This document shows, one piece after another, positions 1 to 8,463 of a stretch of 37,641 nucleotides of DNA. The DNA is from DASUBV01 sp035532295. GTDB lineage: Bacteria > Actinomycetota > Actinomycetes > Streptosporangiales > Streptosporangiaceae. Where the stretch lies: positions 1-37,641 of the forward strand of contig DATKRH010000243.1 in NCBI GenBank assembly GCA_035532295.1, in the 5' to 3' direction. Made by a program: the position numbers and the translations under genes. The notes under the pieces are model-generated. The model was not told the DNA's origin. It saw only the letters and a program-made list of their open reading frames with translations, and made no database searches. Numbering within the stretch: the stretch's first letter is position 1; the number at the start of each line of letters is the position of its first letter.

Positions 1-2
1 CA

Positions 3-34
3 GTGTCGGCTAGCCGGGCCCGGCTAGCCGACAC
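3..34 (-). terminator. Perfect 32-bp palindrome, likely terminator of the leftward cox operon
   Basis: The sequence reads GTGTCGGCTAGCCGGG followed by its exact reverse complement, centred between positions 18 and 19. It lies 12 bp beyond the stop codon of the last leftward gene. The RNA would form a stem of about 14 bp with a tiny GC loop, typical of the U-tract-poor hairpins that end actinobacterial operons. Whether a T-run follows cannot be seen because the window starts here. It could also stop transcription arriving from the left. Confidence 0.7.
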
Positions 35-45
35 CCCACCCCCGG

Positions 46-408
46 TTAACCGCGTGGCGCGAAGCCAACCGCGTCGTGCAGCCGGGAGCGGCGCCGACCC
101 GAGGCCGGGCGAGCGACCTCGGGTTCCGCCGGCGGCTCGGCGGCGGGGGTGACACCCGTGACGATGCCCTCCGCCATTCCGTACAGCAGGGGCAGCGCCC
201 CGGCGACGACGCCACCCGCCCGGTTGATGTGCTCCACGGCGGGCTCGATGACCGCGGCGTTGGCCTTGATCGTCGCGACGAGCTCCGCCGACTCCTCCAG
301 GTTCCCGGCGATCCGGGTCAGCAGCGTGCCGACCCAGTACAGGTAGAACGCCAGCCCGGCGACCAGCAGCACGATGTCGACGACCGTGAGGATGACCAGC
401 AGCGTCAT
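46..408 (-). CDS. Small single-TM protein, DUF948-like, last gene of cox operon 1
   Basis: This 120-residue protein has one N-terminal membrane segment (about residues 3-25) followed by a helical cytoplasmic region and a Pro/Ala/Arg-rich tail. The helical part (around residues 30-75) has the heptad-like look of DUF948/YtxG-type proteins. It overlaps the preceding gene by 4 bp (ATGA), so the two are translationally coupled. It is one of five similar small proteins ending the CODH operon. The function is unknown. A scaffold or membrane-tethering role for the CODH machinery is inferred only from context. Confidence 0.75.
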   Translation of the reverse strand: MTLLVILTVVDIVLLVAGLAFYLYWVGTLLTRIAGNLEESAELVATIKANAAVIEPAVEHINRAGGVVAGALPLLYGMAEGIVTGVTPAAEPPAEPEVARPASGRRRSRLHDAVGFAPRG

Positions 409-695
409 GACTTGACCTTTCCGAGCACGCGGCCGAGGAACAGGTGGTGCTGCAGGCCCTCGGCCAGGACCGCCTCCACCCCGCCGGCGACCTGCGGGAT
501 GAGCGCGGCGTCCGCGGTGTTCGCCGCCGCCGCCTTGAGCGTGTCCCGCACCTCGACCACCCGGCGGTCAATGATCTTCACGAGGTAGATGAGCAGGCTC
601 AGCAGGGCCGCGACGGCGAGCACCACGACGAAGCCGACGATGATCGCGCTCACCCACAGGGTGTGCGTCGTTGAGGACAAGGCCAGCGTGTGCAT
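405..695 (-). CDS. Small single-TM protein, DUF948-like
   Basis: This 96-residue protein has a strong hydrophobic helix at about residues 13-39, then a basic KIIDRR stretch and an amphipathic helical region (VEVRDTLKAAAANTADAAL). The positive charges after the helix suggest the C-terminus stays in the cytoplasm. It lies 2 bp after the next upstream small gene and shares a 4-bp overlap with the one below, consistent with co-translation. It resembles its four small neighbours in architecture more than in sequence. I recognise no named family beyond a DUF948-like pattern. Confidence 0.75.
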   Translation of the reverse strand: MHTLALSSTTHTLWVSAIIVGFVVVLAVAALLSLLIYLVKIIDRRVVEVRDTLKAAAANTADAALIPQVAGGVEAVLAEGLQHHLFLGRVLGKVKS

Positions 696-697
696 CG

Positions 698-985
698 TTA
701 CCCTCCCAGCCTGGCGCGGCCGCGCTGCAGGCCGCCGATGATGATCGTGGCGTGCTCGATCGTGGTGCGCAGCGCGCCGAGCGGGGCGGTGTTGTGCACC
801 GCCTGGGTCAGCGCGTCGTTGATCTTCGGCGCTTCGTTGCCGATGGAACGGGCCAGCAGCAGGATCGGCACCACCAGCGCCACGACGACCAGCACGATCA
901 CGATGCCGATGGTGTAGCCGAGAATCCAGCCGAAATGGCTGGTGGTAGTGCTGGCAGCGGCCAGCGCCAGGTCATGTCCGGTCAT
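698..985 (-). CDS. Small single-TM protein, DUF948-like
   Basis: This 95-residue protein has a membrane helix at about residues 19-46 (rich in I and V), followed by a short cytoplasmic domain with the phrase INDALTQAVHNTAPLG and a basic C-terminus. It is the third of five small membrane proteins at the 3' end of the leftward cox operon. The ribosome binding site is weak. Function unknown; the operon position ties it to CO oxidation only by association. Confidence 0.7.
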   Translation of the reverse strand: MTGHDLALAAASTTTSHFGWILGYTIGIVIVLVVVALVVPILLLARSIGNEAPKINDALTQAVHNTAPLGALRTTIEHATIIIGGLQRGRARLGG

Positions 986-1028
986 GGTGAGCCCTGCTCT
1001 CTTCGCACACTTCGCACACTTGTCGGCA

Positions 1029-1256
1029 TCAGACCGTCTCGCAGAAGTCCCGGACCGGCTTGAGGTTCGCGTTGACCGAGGTCAGCCGGTCCGGCACCGT
1101 GCTGGTCAGCTGCGCGACGGCCTGCACCCCCCCGGTGGTCGCCACCAGCGTCGCGCGGACCTTCCGGAGATGGAAGATGACTCGTAGCAGGCCGAGCGCG
1201 GTCATCGCGATGATCAGCGCGGCGATGATCAGTGTCACCCAGGCGGCAGCTGGCAT
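1029..1256 (-). CDS. Small single-TM protein, DUF948-like
   Basis: This 75-residue protein has an N-terminal membrane helix (about residues 6-29), then a basic FHLRKVRATL segment and a helical C-terminal region. A good ribosome binding site (GGAAGGGAG) lies 6-7 nt upstream of the ATG, which supports the start and shows the gene is real despite its size. The layout of helix, basic stretch and amphipathic tail matches the neighbouring small proteins. Confidence 0.7.
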   Translation of the reverse strand: MPAAAWVTLIIAALIIAMTALGLLRVIFHLRKVRATLVATTGGVQAVAQLTSTVPDRLTSVNANLKPVRDFCETV

Positions 1257-1271
1257 GGCCGTTCTCCCTTC

Positions 1272-1310
1272 CTTAGTCAGCAGAGTCTTAGTCAGCGGAG
1301 TCTCGTCAGC
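1272..1310. repeat. Tandem 15-bp direct repeat
   Basis: Two near-identical 15-bp units starting CTTAGTCAGC (1272-1286 and 1287-1301, one base different) are followed by a partial third copy (1302-1310). The array fills the gap between two small membrane-protein genes and reaches the stop codon of the upstream one. It looks like slippage-type duplication; no function is evident. Confidence 0.6.
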
Positions 1311-1560
1311 CCAGCAGCTTGGCGATGGAGCCCGCGTAGCGGACCGCGCCGACGGAGACTTCCTCGATGGTCTTGTCGGTCGTCGCCAGCAAGTCCGGCA
1401 CGTCGTGGAGCTCGCCGACGAGATCCACCCCGCCGGCCAGGATCTGGTCGGTGGCCGCCCGGATCCGCTCGACGGCGGCGAGCACGCGGTTCAGCAGGGC
1501 GATGACGACGGGAAGGATCACGACCAGCAGGACGGCGTTGCCGATCCACCACAGCACCAT
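1306..1560 (-). CDS. Small single-TM protein, DUF948-like, first of five
   Basis: This 84-residue protein starts with a membrane helix (about residues 3-26), followed by an amphipathic region (VLAAVERIRAATDQILAG) and a helical tail with TTDKTIEEV. The start is supported by a strong GAGGAGG ribosome binding site 8 nt upstream. It begins 12 bp after coxG. The tail pattern, a TM helix then heptad-like polar helices, is what DUF948 proteins look like. No enzymatic motif is present, so a structural or anchoring role is an inference. Confidence 0.75.
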   Translation of the reverse strand: MVLWWIGNAVLLVVILPVVIALLNRVLAAVERIRAATDQILAGGVDLVGELHDVPDLLATTDKTIEEVSVGAVRYAGSIAKLLG

Positions 1561-1572
1561 GGTTGGTCCTCC

Positions 1573-2172
1573 TCAGCTCGGGTTGGCTCGGCCTGAATGG
1601 GCGGGGTAAGGCAGGAAGAACCGGCGGAACACCCGGCTCAGGGCCAGCTGGGCGGCCCGCAGCGCGATCGCGAACCCGCTCGCCGGACGGGCCGCGGCGA
1701 CCTGGTCGGGTGACAGGCCCCGCTCGACGGCGTCGATCCGGTTCATCAGGTTGGTCGAGAAGTCGCGCATGAGCACGTTCGTGACGTCGGAGATCATGCC
1801 GCGGCCGTACTGCGCCGCGGCGCCGGACAGCTGCAGATCCTGCGTGACGCCCACGTTGGTCCCGCGTCCGGAGCGGGTCAGCGTGGCCGTGACCATCATG
1901 GCGGCCTGGCCCCGGCCGCGTACCTCGGAGCCGCTGGCGTCGACGACGATGCGCTTGGCGGCCTCGTCGCGCTCGGTGATCTGCGCCGTGCCGCCGAACT
2001 GCAGCTTCACCGGCCCCATCCGGATGGCTACCTTGCCCTCGTACTTGTCACCGCCGAGGTTCTCGGTCAGCTCCGTACCGGGCAGGCAGGCCGCCACCTG
2101 CGGGATGTTGTCGAAGAACTGCCACACCTTCTCGACCGGCTGCGCGACCTCGAACTCGTTCTTGATCAGCAT
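1573..2172 (-). CDS. coxG: CoxG, SRPBCC-fold CODH accessory protein
   Basis: This 199-residue protein has the CoxG/SRPBCC opening: FEVAQPVEKVWQFF, then the conserved CLPGTEL and VKLQFGGTAQI segments. The lipid-binding fold covers about residues 1-150. A C-terminal tail (about 165-199) holds a basic amphipathic helix (ALRAAQLALSRVFRRFF), which suits membrane attachment. CoxG proteins attach CODH to the cytoplasmic membrane and are reported to deliver quinone to the enzyme for electron disposal. The gene overlaps the end of the xdhC-like gene by 7 bp and is followed by five small TM proteins, so it heads a membrane-coupling block. Confidence 0.88.
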   Translation of the reverse strand: MLIKNEFEVAQPVEKVWQFFDNIPQVAACLPGTELTENLGGDKYEGKVAIRMGPVKLQFGGTAQITERDEAAKRIVVDASGSEVRGRGQAAMMVTATLTRSGRGTNVGVTQDLQLSGAAAQYGRGMISDVTNVLMRDFSTNLMNRIDAVERGLSPDQVAAARPASGFAIALRAAQLALSRVFRRFFLPYPAHSGRANPS

Positions 2173-3107
2173 CGGGACTCTTTCCTCACGTAGGCGCCAG
2201 GATCGGCCTCGAACTGCCGCCGGCAGCCCGGCATGCAGAAGTAGTAGGTCTGGCCCGCATGCTCCAGCGGATGGCTGGACGGGCCCGCCTCCACCGTCAT
2301 CCCGCAGACCGGGTCCACGACCTGCGCTGCCCGTGTCGCCGGGGCGCCGGCGGCCTGCGCCGCGCGCAGCGATCCGGTGGCCCGGGCCTGCACCAGCTCG
2401 GCCAGGATGGCGACGGCGATCTCCTGGTGCGAGGTCGGCCCGAGGTCCAGTCCCGCCGGGACCTTGACCCGGTCGAGCTGGTCGCGCGGCACGCCGCGGT
2501 CCGCCAGGTAGCCGAGCACCGCGGCGCCGCGGCGCCGCGAGCCGACCAGGCCGAGGTAGGCGGGCCGGGCGGCCACGGCCTGCTCGACGATCTCCTCGTC
2601 ACCGTGGCCCTGGGTGGCCACCACGACCATCGAGCACTCGCTCGCGTCCGACGCGGTGAAATCCTCGCCGGGGATCAGCTCGGCCCGCCAGCCCACCGAC
2701 CGGGCCAGCTCGGTGAGCTTGTGCGCCATCGGGGAGTGACCGACGACCACCAGGCTCGGGGCCGGCACCACGGGCTCGATGTAGACCTCCAGCGCGCCCT
2801 CGCTCTGGCAGGAGATCGGCACCACCGTCATCCCGTCGGGAACGGCCGCGCCGAACTGGCCGGGCGTGCCCAGCAGCAGCAGGCGCGCCGACCCCTGGGC
2901 GATCACCTGCCGGGCCTCGCGGATCACGACCGGCTCCGCGCAGGCCCCGCCGATCCAGCCGCGCAGCTCGCCCGCCGCGGTGATGATCGCCCGCGAGCCC
3001 TGCTGGCTGGAGGACGGCCCCTGCCGCCACACGACGGTCGCCAGCGCGAAAGCCTCACCGCGCCTGGCCAGCTCGCTGGCTTCCTGCAGGACGTCCCAGC
3101 TGTCCAT
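2166..3107 (-). CDS. XdhC/CoxF-type molybdenum-cofactor maturation protein with C-terminal YHS domain
   Basis: Residues about 1-95 form the XdhC N-terminal domain (LRGWIGGACAEP). About 115-255 form a Rossmann-like XdhC C-terminal domain (SLVVVGHSPMAHKL and VGSRRRGAAV). About 265-305 form a YHS domain (DPVCGMTV and YYFCMPGCRRQF), a small cysteine-containing metal-binding module. XdhC relatives bind and insert sulfurated Mo cofactor into xanthine-oxidase-family enzymes; in cox operons they act on CoxL. I prefer the ATG at 3107, which has GGGGGA 8 nt upstream. An in-frame ATG at 3122 would overlap the coxL stop codon and add five residues. The YHS fusion is less usual and might carry a metal or copper. 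Confidence 0.85.
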   Translation of the reverse strand: MDSWDVLQEASELARRGEAFALATVVWRQGPSSSQQGSRAIITAAGELRGWIGGACAEPVVIREARQVIAQGSARLLLLGTPGQFGAAVPDGMTVVPISCQSEGALEVYIEPVVPAPSLVVVGHSPMAHKLTELARSVGWRAELIPGEDFTASDASECSMVVVATQGHGDEEIVEQAVAARPAYLGLVGSRRRGAAVLGYLADRGVPRDQLDRVKVPAGLDLGPTSHQEIAVAILAELVQARATGSLRAAQAAGAPATRAAQVVDPVCGMTVEAGPSSHPLEHAGQTYYFCMPGCRRQFEADPGAYVRKESRC

Positions 3108-3121
3108 CACACAGTCCCCCA

Positions 3122-5515
<2,394 letters not shown>

Positions 5516-5518
5516 GGT

Positions 5519-6043
5519 CTAGCCCTCCGATCGGAGCTTGTCGGCGGCCCAGAGCACCGACTTGACGATGTTCTGGTAGCCGGTGCAGCGGCAGAGGTTG
5601 CCCGATATCGCCCAGCGGATGTCTTCCTCGGTCGGGTCCGGGTTCTCGTCCAGGAGCTGCTTGGCGGCCAGCATCATCCCCGGCGTGCAGAACCCGCACT
5701 GCAGGCCGTGCTCCTGCTTGAAGCCCTCCTGCAGCGGGTGCAGCTCACTGGCGCTGGCCAGGCCCTCGATGGTCGTGATCTCGTGGCCGTCGGCCTGGAC
5801 CGCCAGCATGGTGCAGGACTTGATGGCCCGGCCGTCCACGAGCACCGTGCAGGCCCCGCAGTTGGTCGTGTCGCAGCCCATGTGCGTGCCGGTCAGCCCC
5901 AGGCCCCGGCGGATCAGGTGCGACAGCAGCAGCCGCGGCTCCACCTCGGCGATCTTCTTCTTGCCGTTGATCGTGAACTTGATCCGGTTGACCGGGACGT
6001 CGCCGGTGTCGGCATCGCTGAGATCGTCGTACACAGTCGTCAT
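5519..6043 (-). CDS. coxS: CODH small iron-sulfur subunit, copy 1
   Basis: This 174-residue protein carries two [2Fe-2S] clusters. The N-terminal plant-ferredoxin-type cluster is seen as GCDTTNCGACTVLVDG followed by KSC. The C-terminal alpha-helical cluster is seen as CGFCTPGMM and then NLCRCTGY. It passes electrons from the Mo site in CoxL to FAD in CoxM. About 18 extra residues precede the canonical start of the fold (IKFTINGKKK). It follows coxM1 by 1 bp and precedes coxL1 by 3 bp, the standard coxMSL order. Confidence 0.95.
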   Translation of the reverse strand: MTTVYDDLSDADTGDVPVNRIKFTINGKKKIAEVEPRLLLSHLIRRGLGLTGTHMGCDTTNCGACTVLVDGRAIKSCTMLAVQADGHEITTIEGLASASELHPLQEGFKQEHGLQCGFCTPGMMLAAKQLLDENPDPTEEDIRWAISGNLCRCTGYQNIVKSVLWAADKLRSEG

Positions 6044-6044
6044 G

Positions 6045-6935
6045 TCAGGCTGCCCTCTCCGCGATCGGTCCCGTGGTGATCGGCTCCGTGCGGCTCAGGA
6101 TGCGCGTGACGAACGTGTGCACCATGTGCCGCTTATATTCGGCGCTGCCCCGATGATCGGTCTTGGGCCGGGCCGCCGCCGCCGCGAGCGTGGCGGCCTC
6201 CTCGATGGTCTGGGCGCTCAGCGGCTGGCCGACCAGCGCCTGCTGCGCCTCCGTGGCCGCGATCGTGGACCCGCCGACCCCCGTCAGGGCGATGCCCGCC
6301 CTGGTGACGACGCTGCCGGAGGTTTCCAGGGCCACCGCGACCCCGACCGTGGCGAAGTCGCCGACCCGTCGCTCCAGCTTCAGGTAGCCGCCCGAGCGGG
6401 TGCCCTGCGCGGCCGGGATCACCGCCTCGATGGCGACCTCGGCCGGCTCCAGGACGTTCTGGAACGGGCCGGTGACGAAGTCGGCGACCGGGATGGTCCG
6501 CAGCCCGCCAGGGCCCCGGGCGACGATCGAGCCGCCCAGCGCCAGGGTCACCGACGCCCAGTCGCCCTGCGGGTCGGCGTGGCACAGCGAGCCGACCAGG
6601 GTGCCGCGGTTGCGGACCAGCGGGTCAGCGATCAGCGGGGCCGCCGCGGCCATCGTGGGCTGGCTGGCGCCCAGCAGCGCGGAGCGCTCGAGCTCCGCGT
6701 GGCGGCACAGCGCGCCGACGTGCAGGGTGCCATCGGGATCCTGGCGGTGGTACCCCAGGCCCGGCACGTTGTTGATATCGACGATCAGTTCCGGCGATGC
6801 GAACCGCAGCTTCATCAGCGGGACCAGGCTCTGGCCGCCGGCCAACACTTTCGCGTCGTCACCGCCGTCGCGCAGCAGCGCGATCGCCTCGTCGAGCGAG
6901 CGCGGTGCCTCGTAGCGGAACCGAGACGGATACAT
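6045..6935 (-). CDS. coxM: CODH medium FAD-binding subunit, copy 1
   Basis: This 296-residue subunit of the xanthine-dehydrogenase FAD-binding family takes electrons from CoxS and hands them to the respiratory chain. The first FAD motif is AGGQS (AGGHS is usual). The second motif, usually TIGGS, reads TLVGS, a notable departure. The C-terminal domain ends with HRGSAEYKRHMV, typical of the family. I chose the ATG at 6935 because GAAGGA lies 6 nt upstream and the protein then begins at the conserved MYPSRFRYEAP. Longer in-frame extensions run into unrelated sequence. Confidence 0.93.
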   Translation of the reverse strand: MYPSRFRYEAPRSLDEAIALLRDGGDDAKVLAGGQSLVPLMKLRFASPELIVDINNVPGLGYHRQDPDGTLHVGALCRHAELERSALLGASQPTMAAAAPLIADPLVRNRGTLVGSLCHADPQGDWASVTLALGGSIVARGPGGLRTIPVADFVTGPFQNVLEPAEVAIEAVIPAAQGTRSGGYLKLERRVGDFATVGVAVALETSGSVVTRAGIALTGVGGSTIAATEAQQALVGQPLSAQTIEEAATLAAAAARPKTDHRGSAEYKRHMVHTFVTRILSRTEPITTGPIAERAA

Positions 6936-6943
6936 AAGATCCT

Positions 6944-7195
6944 TCACTGTCCTTTCGGGCGCGAGGTTGCCTCGGGGTCGGCTACGGCCACCGGACCCGA
7001 CTCCGCCTCGGGGTCGGGCCGCGGCTCCTGGTGCGGCGGCCACGGGCCGGACACCGGCTGGCCGGCGATCTTCAGGTAGTCCATCAGTTCCGGCCAGGCC
7101 CAGACGGTCGGGCTCTTGCCGGTCTTAGGCGTGTGCTCGACCAGCTCAAACAGGCGCGGGTTACCCTGGCTGTGCCCGCTGGACTCGATCCTCAT
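6944..7195 (-). CDS. Conserved-looking 83-residue orf leading cox operon 1, unknown function
   Basis: This small protein has a folded-looking N-terminal half (LFELVEHTPKTGKSPTVWAW, then LMDYLKIAG) and a Pro/Glu/Asp-rich tail. There is no TM segment or known motif. The gene ends 8 bp before coxM1, so its 3' end carries the coxM1 ribosome binding site and the two are probably coupled. A weak GGGAG precedes the ATG. It is the first gene after the putative LysR operator. I do not recognise the family; codon use and tight spacing argue that it is real. Confidence 0.55.
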   Translation of the reverse strand: MRIESSGHSQGNPRLFELVEHTPKTGKSPTVWAWPELMDYLKIAGQPVSGPWPPHQEPRPDPEAESGPVAVADPEATSRPKGQ

Positions 7196-7272
7196 GCGCG
7201 CGCTCCCGCCTCTGGCGGCACCACGAAGGCACCGTTGTATGCGATGAGAACTGATCTTTCGCCTAGCTGATC

Positions 7273-7295
7273 ACTTATGCAACCGGCGAATAAGT
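7273..7295 (-). promoter_or_regulatory. LysR-type T-N11-A operator upstream of cox operon 1
   Basis: ACTTAT, eleven bases, then ATAAGT form a perfect 6+6 inverted repeat with the T-N11-A core typical of LysR-type regulator sites. It lies 78 bp upstream of the first gene of the leftward operon, in an unusually AT-rich patch for this genome. A LysR gene is immediately upstream. A second, wider inverted pair (AGAACT at 7247-7252 and AGTTCT at 7293-7298) overlaps it. A -10-like TACAAC lies nearer the gene on the minus strand but is weak. Confidence 0.6.
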
Positions 7296-7317
7296 TCTTG
7301 CTTAACTCGTGACCTCG

Positions 7318-7375
7318 GGACGCCTGACCCTGGGCGCCTGACCACGGGGCGCCTGTACCACGGGGCGCTCAGCCC
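7318..7375. repeat. Degenerate ~15-bp direct repeats after lysR
   Basis: Three to four imperfect copies of a unit resembling GGGCGCCTGACCACG follow one another between the lysR stop codon and the cox operon 1 promoter region. They contain the self-complementary GGCGCC but do not make one clear hairpin. They may act as a transcription barrier between lysR and the operon or be simple slippage product. Confidence 0.45.
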
Positions 7376-7385
7376 GGCCGCGCGG

Positions 7386-8333
7386 TCAGCTCCAGATCGT
7401 GACGTACACCGGGGGCCGGAACCGGGACGGCGGGACCCCGGTCGCGGGCGCGCGCATGAGCTGCATGGCCTCGGGAGTCCCGAGGAAGCGGCGGAACGCG
7501 CTGGCGGCCGCGCTGCGGTGCTGCCGCTCCAGCAGCGTGACGTGCCAGTAGGCGTCCATCGGCGTCCCGCGCAGGTCGAGCAGCGCCAGTTCGCCCCGGC
7601 GCAGCTGCTGGGCGACCAGGTGCTCCACGGCGGGGGCCACGCCCGCCCCGTCGGCGGCGGCGGCCCACGCGGCGGTCTGGTTGGGGAAGACGCCGATTCG
7701 GGCGTCCGGGATGCCGAGCCTGGCCAGCAGCTGGCCGGTGTCGCTGTAGGGATCGGTGCCGGACGGGTCGACGAGCCACCGCCACTGACTGGGGTCGCCG
7801 GGCGGCCGGGAGTGCCCGGCGGCCACCACGACGAGCCGATAACGGAAGATCGGCTCGGTCACCACCGCGAGCGCCGGGTCGGCGGTGACGCTGGAGCCGA
7901 TCGCGACGTCGGCCAGCCGGTTGGCCACCAGGACCTGCATTTCCCTGGTGACCGCCACGCCGGTCGAGATCTCGACCGAGCCGGCGTAGCGCCGGGTGAA
8001 CGCCTCGGTCAGCGGGCTGAGCACGAATTCCGCGATCGCGGAGGTCGCCACGATCCGCAGCTGCTCGGGTGCGCCCTGGGCGGCGCGGACCGCCGCGTGC
8101 GCCTCGGCGCCCAGCACCACGATCTGCGAGGCGGTCGCGAGCAGCCGGGAGCCGCCCGCGGTCAGGGTCATGCCGCCGGGTCCGCGGGTCACGAGCTGGT
8201 CCCCGAGGTGCAGGCGGAGTGCCGACAGCGCCTGGGATACCGCCGGCTCGCTGACGCCGAGCGCGCTGGCGGCGGCCGTCACCGAGCCGAGGCGGGCAAC
8301 CAGCACAAACGCGTTCAGCTGAGTGAGCGTCAT
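7386..8333 (-). CDS. LysR-family transcriptional regulator of the cox genes
   Basis: This 315-residue protein has the LysR N-terminal winged HTH at residues 1-60 (MTLTQLNAFVLVARLGSV, then SEPAVSQALSALRLHLGDQL). An effector-binding domain of the periplasmic-binding-protein type follows, about 90-300. The start at 8333 places the conserved LTQLNAFVLVA at the N-terminus; upstream in-frame codons give unrelated sequence. The gene sits between two CODH operons, transcribed with operon 1 and divergent from operon 2. That placement, plus a T-N11-A site downstream, makes it the likely cox regulator. The effector is unknown. Confidence 0.9.
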   Translation of the reverse strand: MTLTQLNAFVLVARLGSVTAAASALGVSEPAVSQALSALRLHLGDQLVTRGPGGMTLTAGGSRLLATASQIVVLGAEAHAAVRAAQGAPEQLRIVATSAIAEFVLSPLTEAFTRRYAGSVEISTGVAVTREMQVLVANRLADVAIGSSVTADPALAVVTEPIFRYRLVVVAAGHSRPPGDPSQWRWLVDPSGTDPYSDTGQLLARLGIPDARIGVFPNQTAAWAAAADGAGVAPAVEHLVAQQLRRGELALLDLRGTPMDAYWHVTLLERQHRSAAASAFRRFLGTPEAMQLMRAPATGVPPSRFRPPVYVTIWS

Positions 8334-8343
8334 GGCACTGTCG

Positions 8344-8349
8344 ATTATG
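8344..8349 (-). promoter_or_regulatory. -10-like CATAAT for lysR
   Basis: On the minus strand CATAAT lies 10 nt before the lysR ATG, which would give a nearly leaderless transcript. No convincing ribosome binding site is present, in agreement with a leaderless start. No clear -35 was found. Confidence 0.4.
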
Positions 8350-8410
8350 ACCCGGGACCGGGCGATGGCCGGCGCCGACGTGGGCGGCGCGGCGGGCCGC
8401 GGGGTCCTCG

Positions 8411-8453
8411 TACACTCAAGTCGCGTGCCGAGGCACGGCGTTCTTAGGCACGG
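8411..8453 (+). promoter_or_regulatory. coxM2 promoter and putative operator
   Basis: TACACT at 8411-8416 is a plausible -10 about 48 nt before coxM2. Just downstream is an inverted repeat CGTGCC-GA-GGCACG (8424-8437). A further AGGCACGG copy at 8446-8453 repeats the one at 8431-8438 with 15-bp spacing. Three half-sites between promoter and ribosome binding site suggest a repressor site or leader structure. It does not resemble the operator upstream of operon 1. Confidence 0.4.
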
Positions 8454-8463
8454 GGAGGGACGC

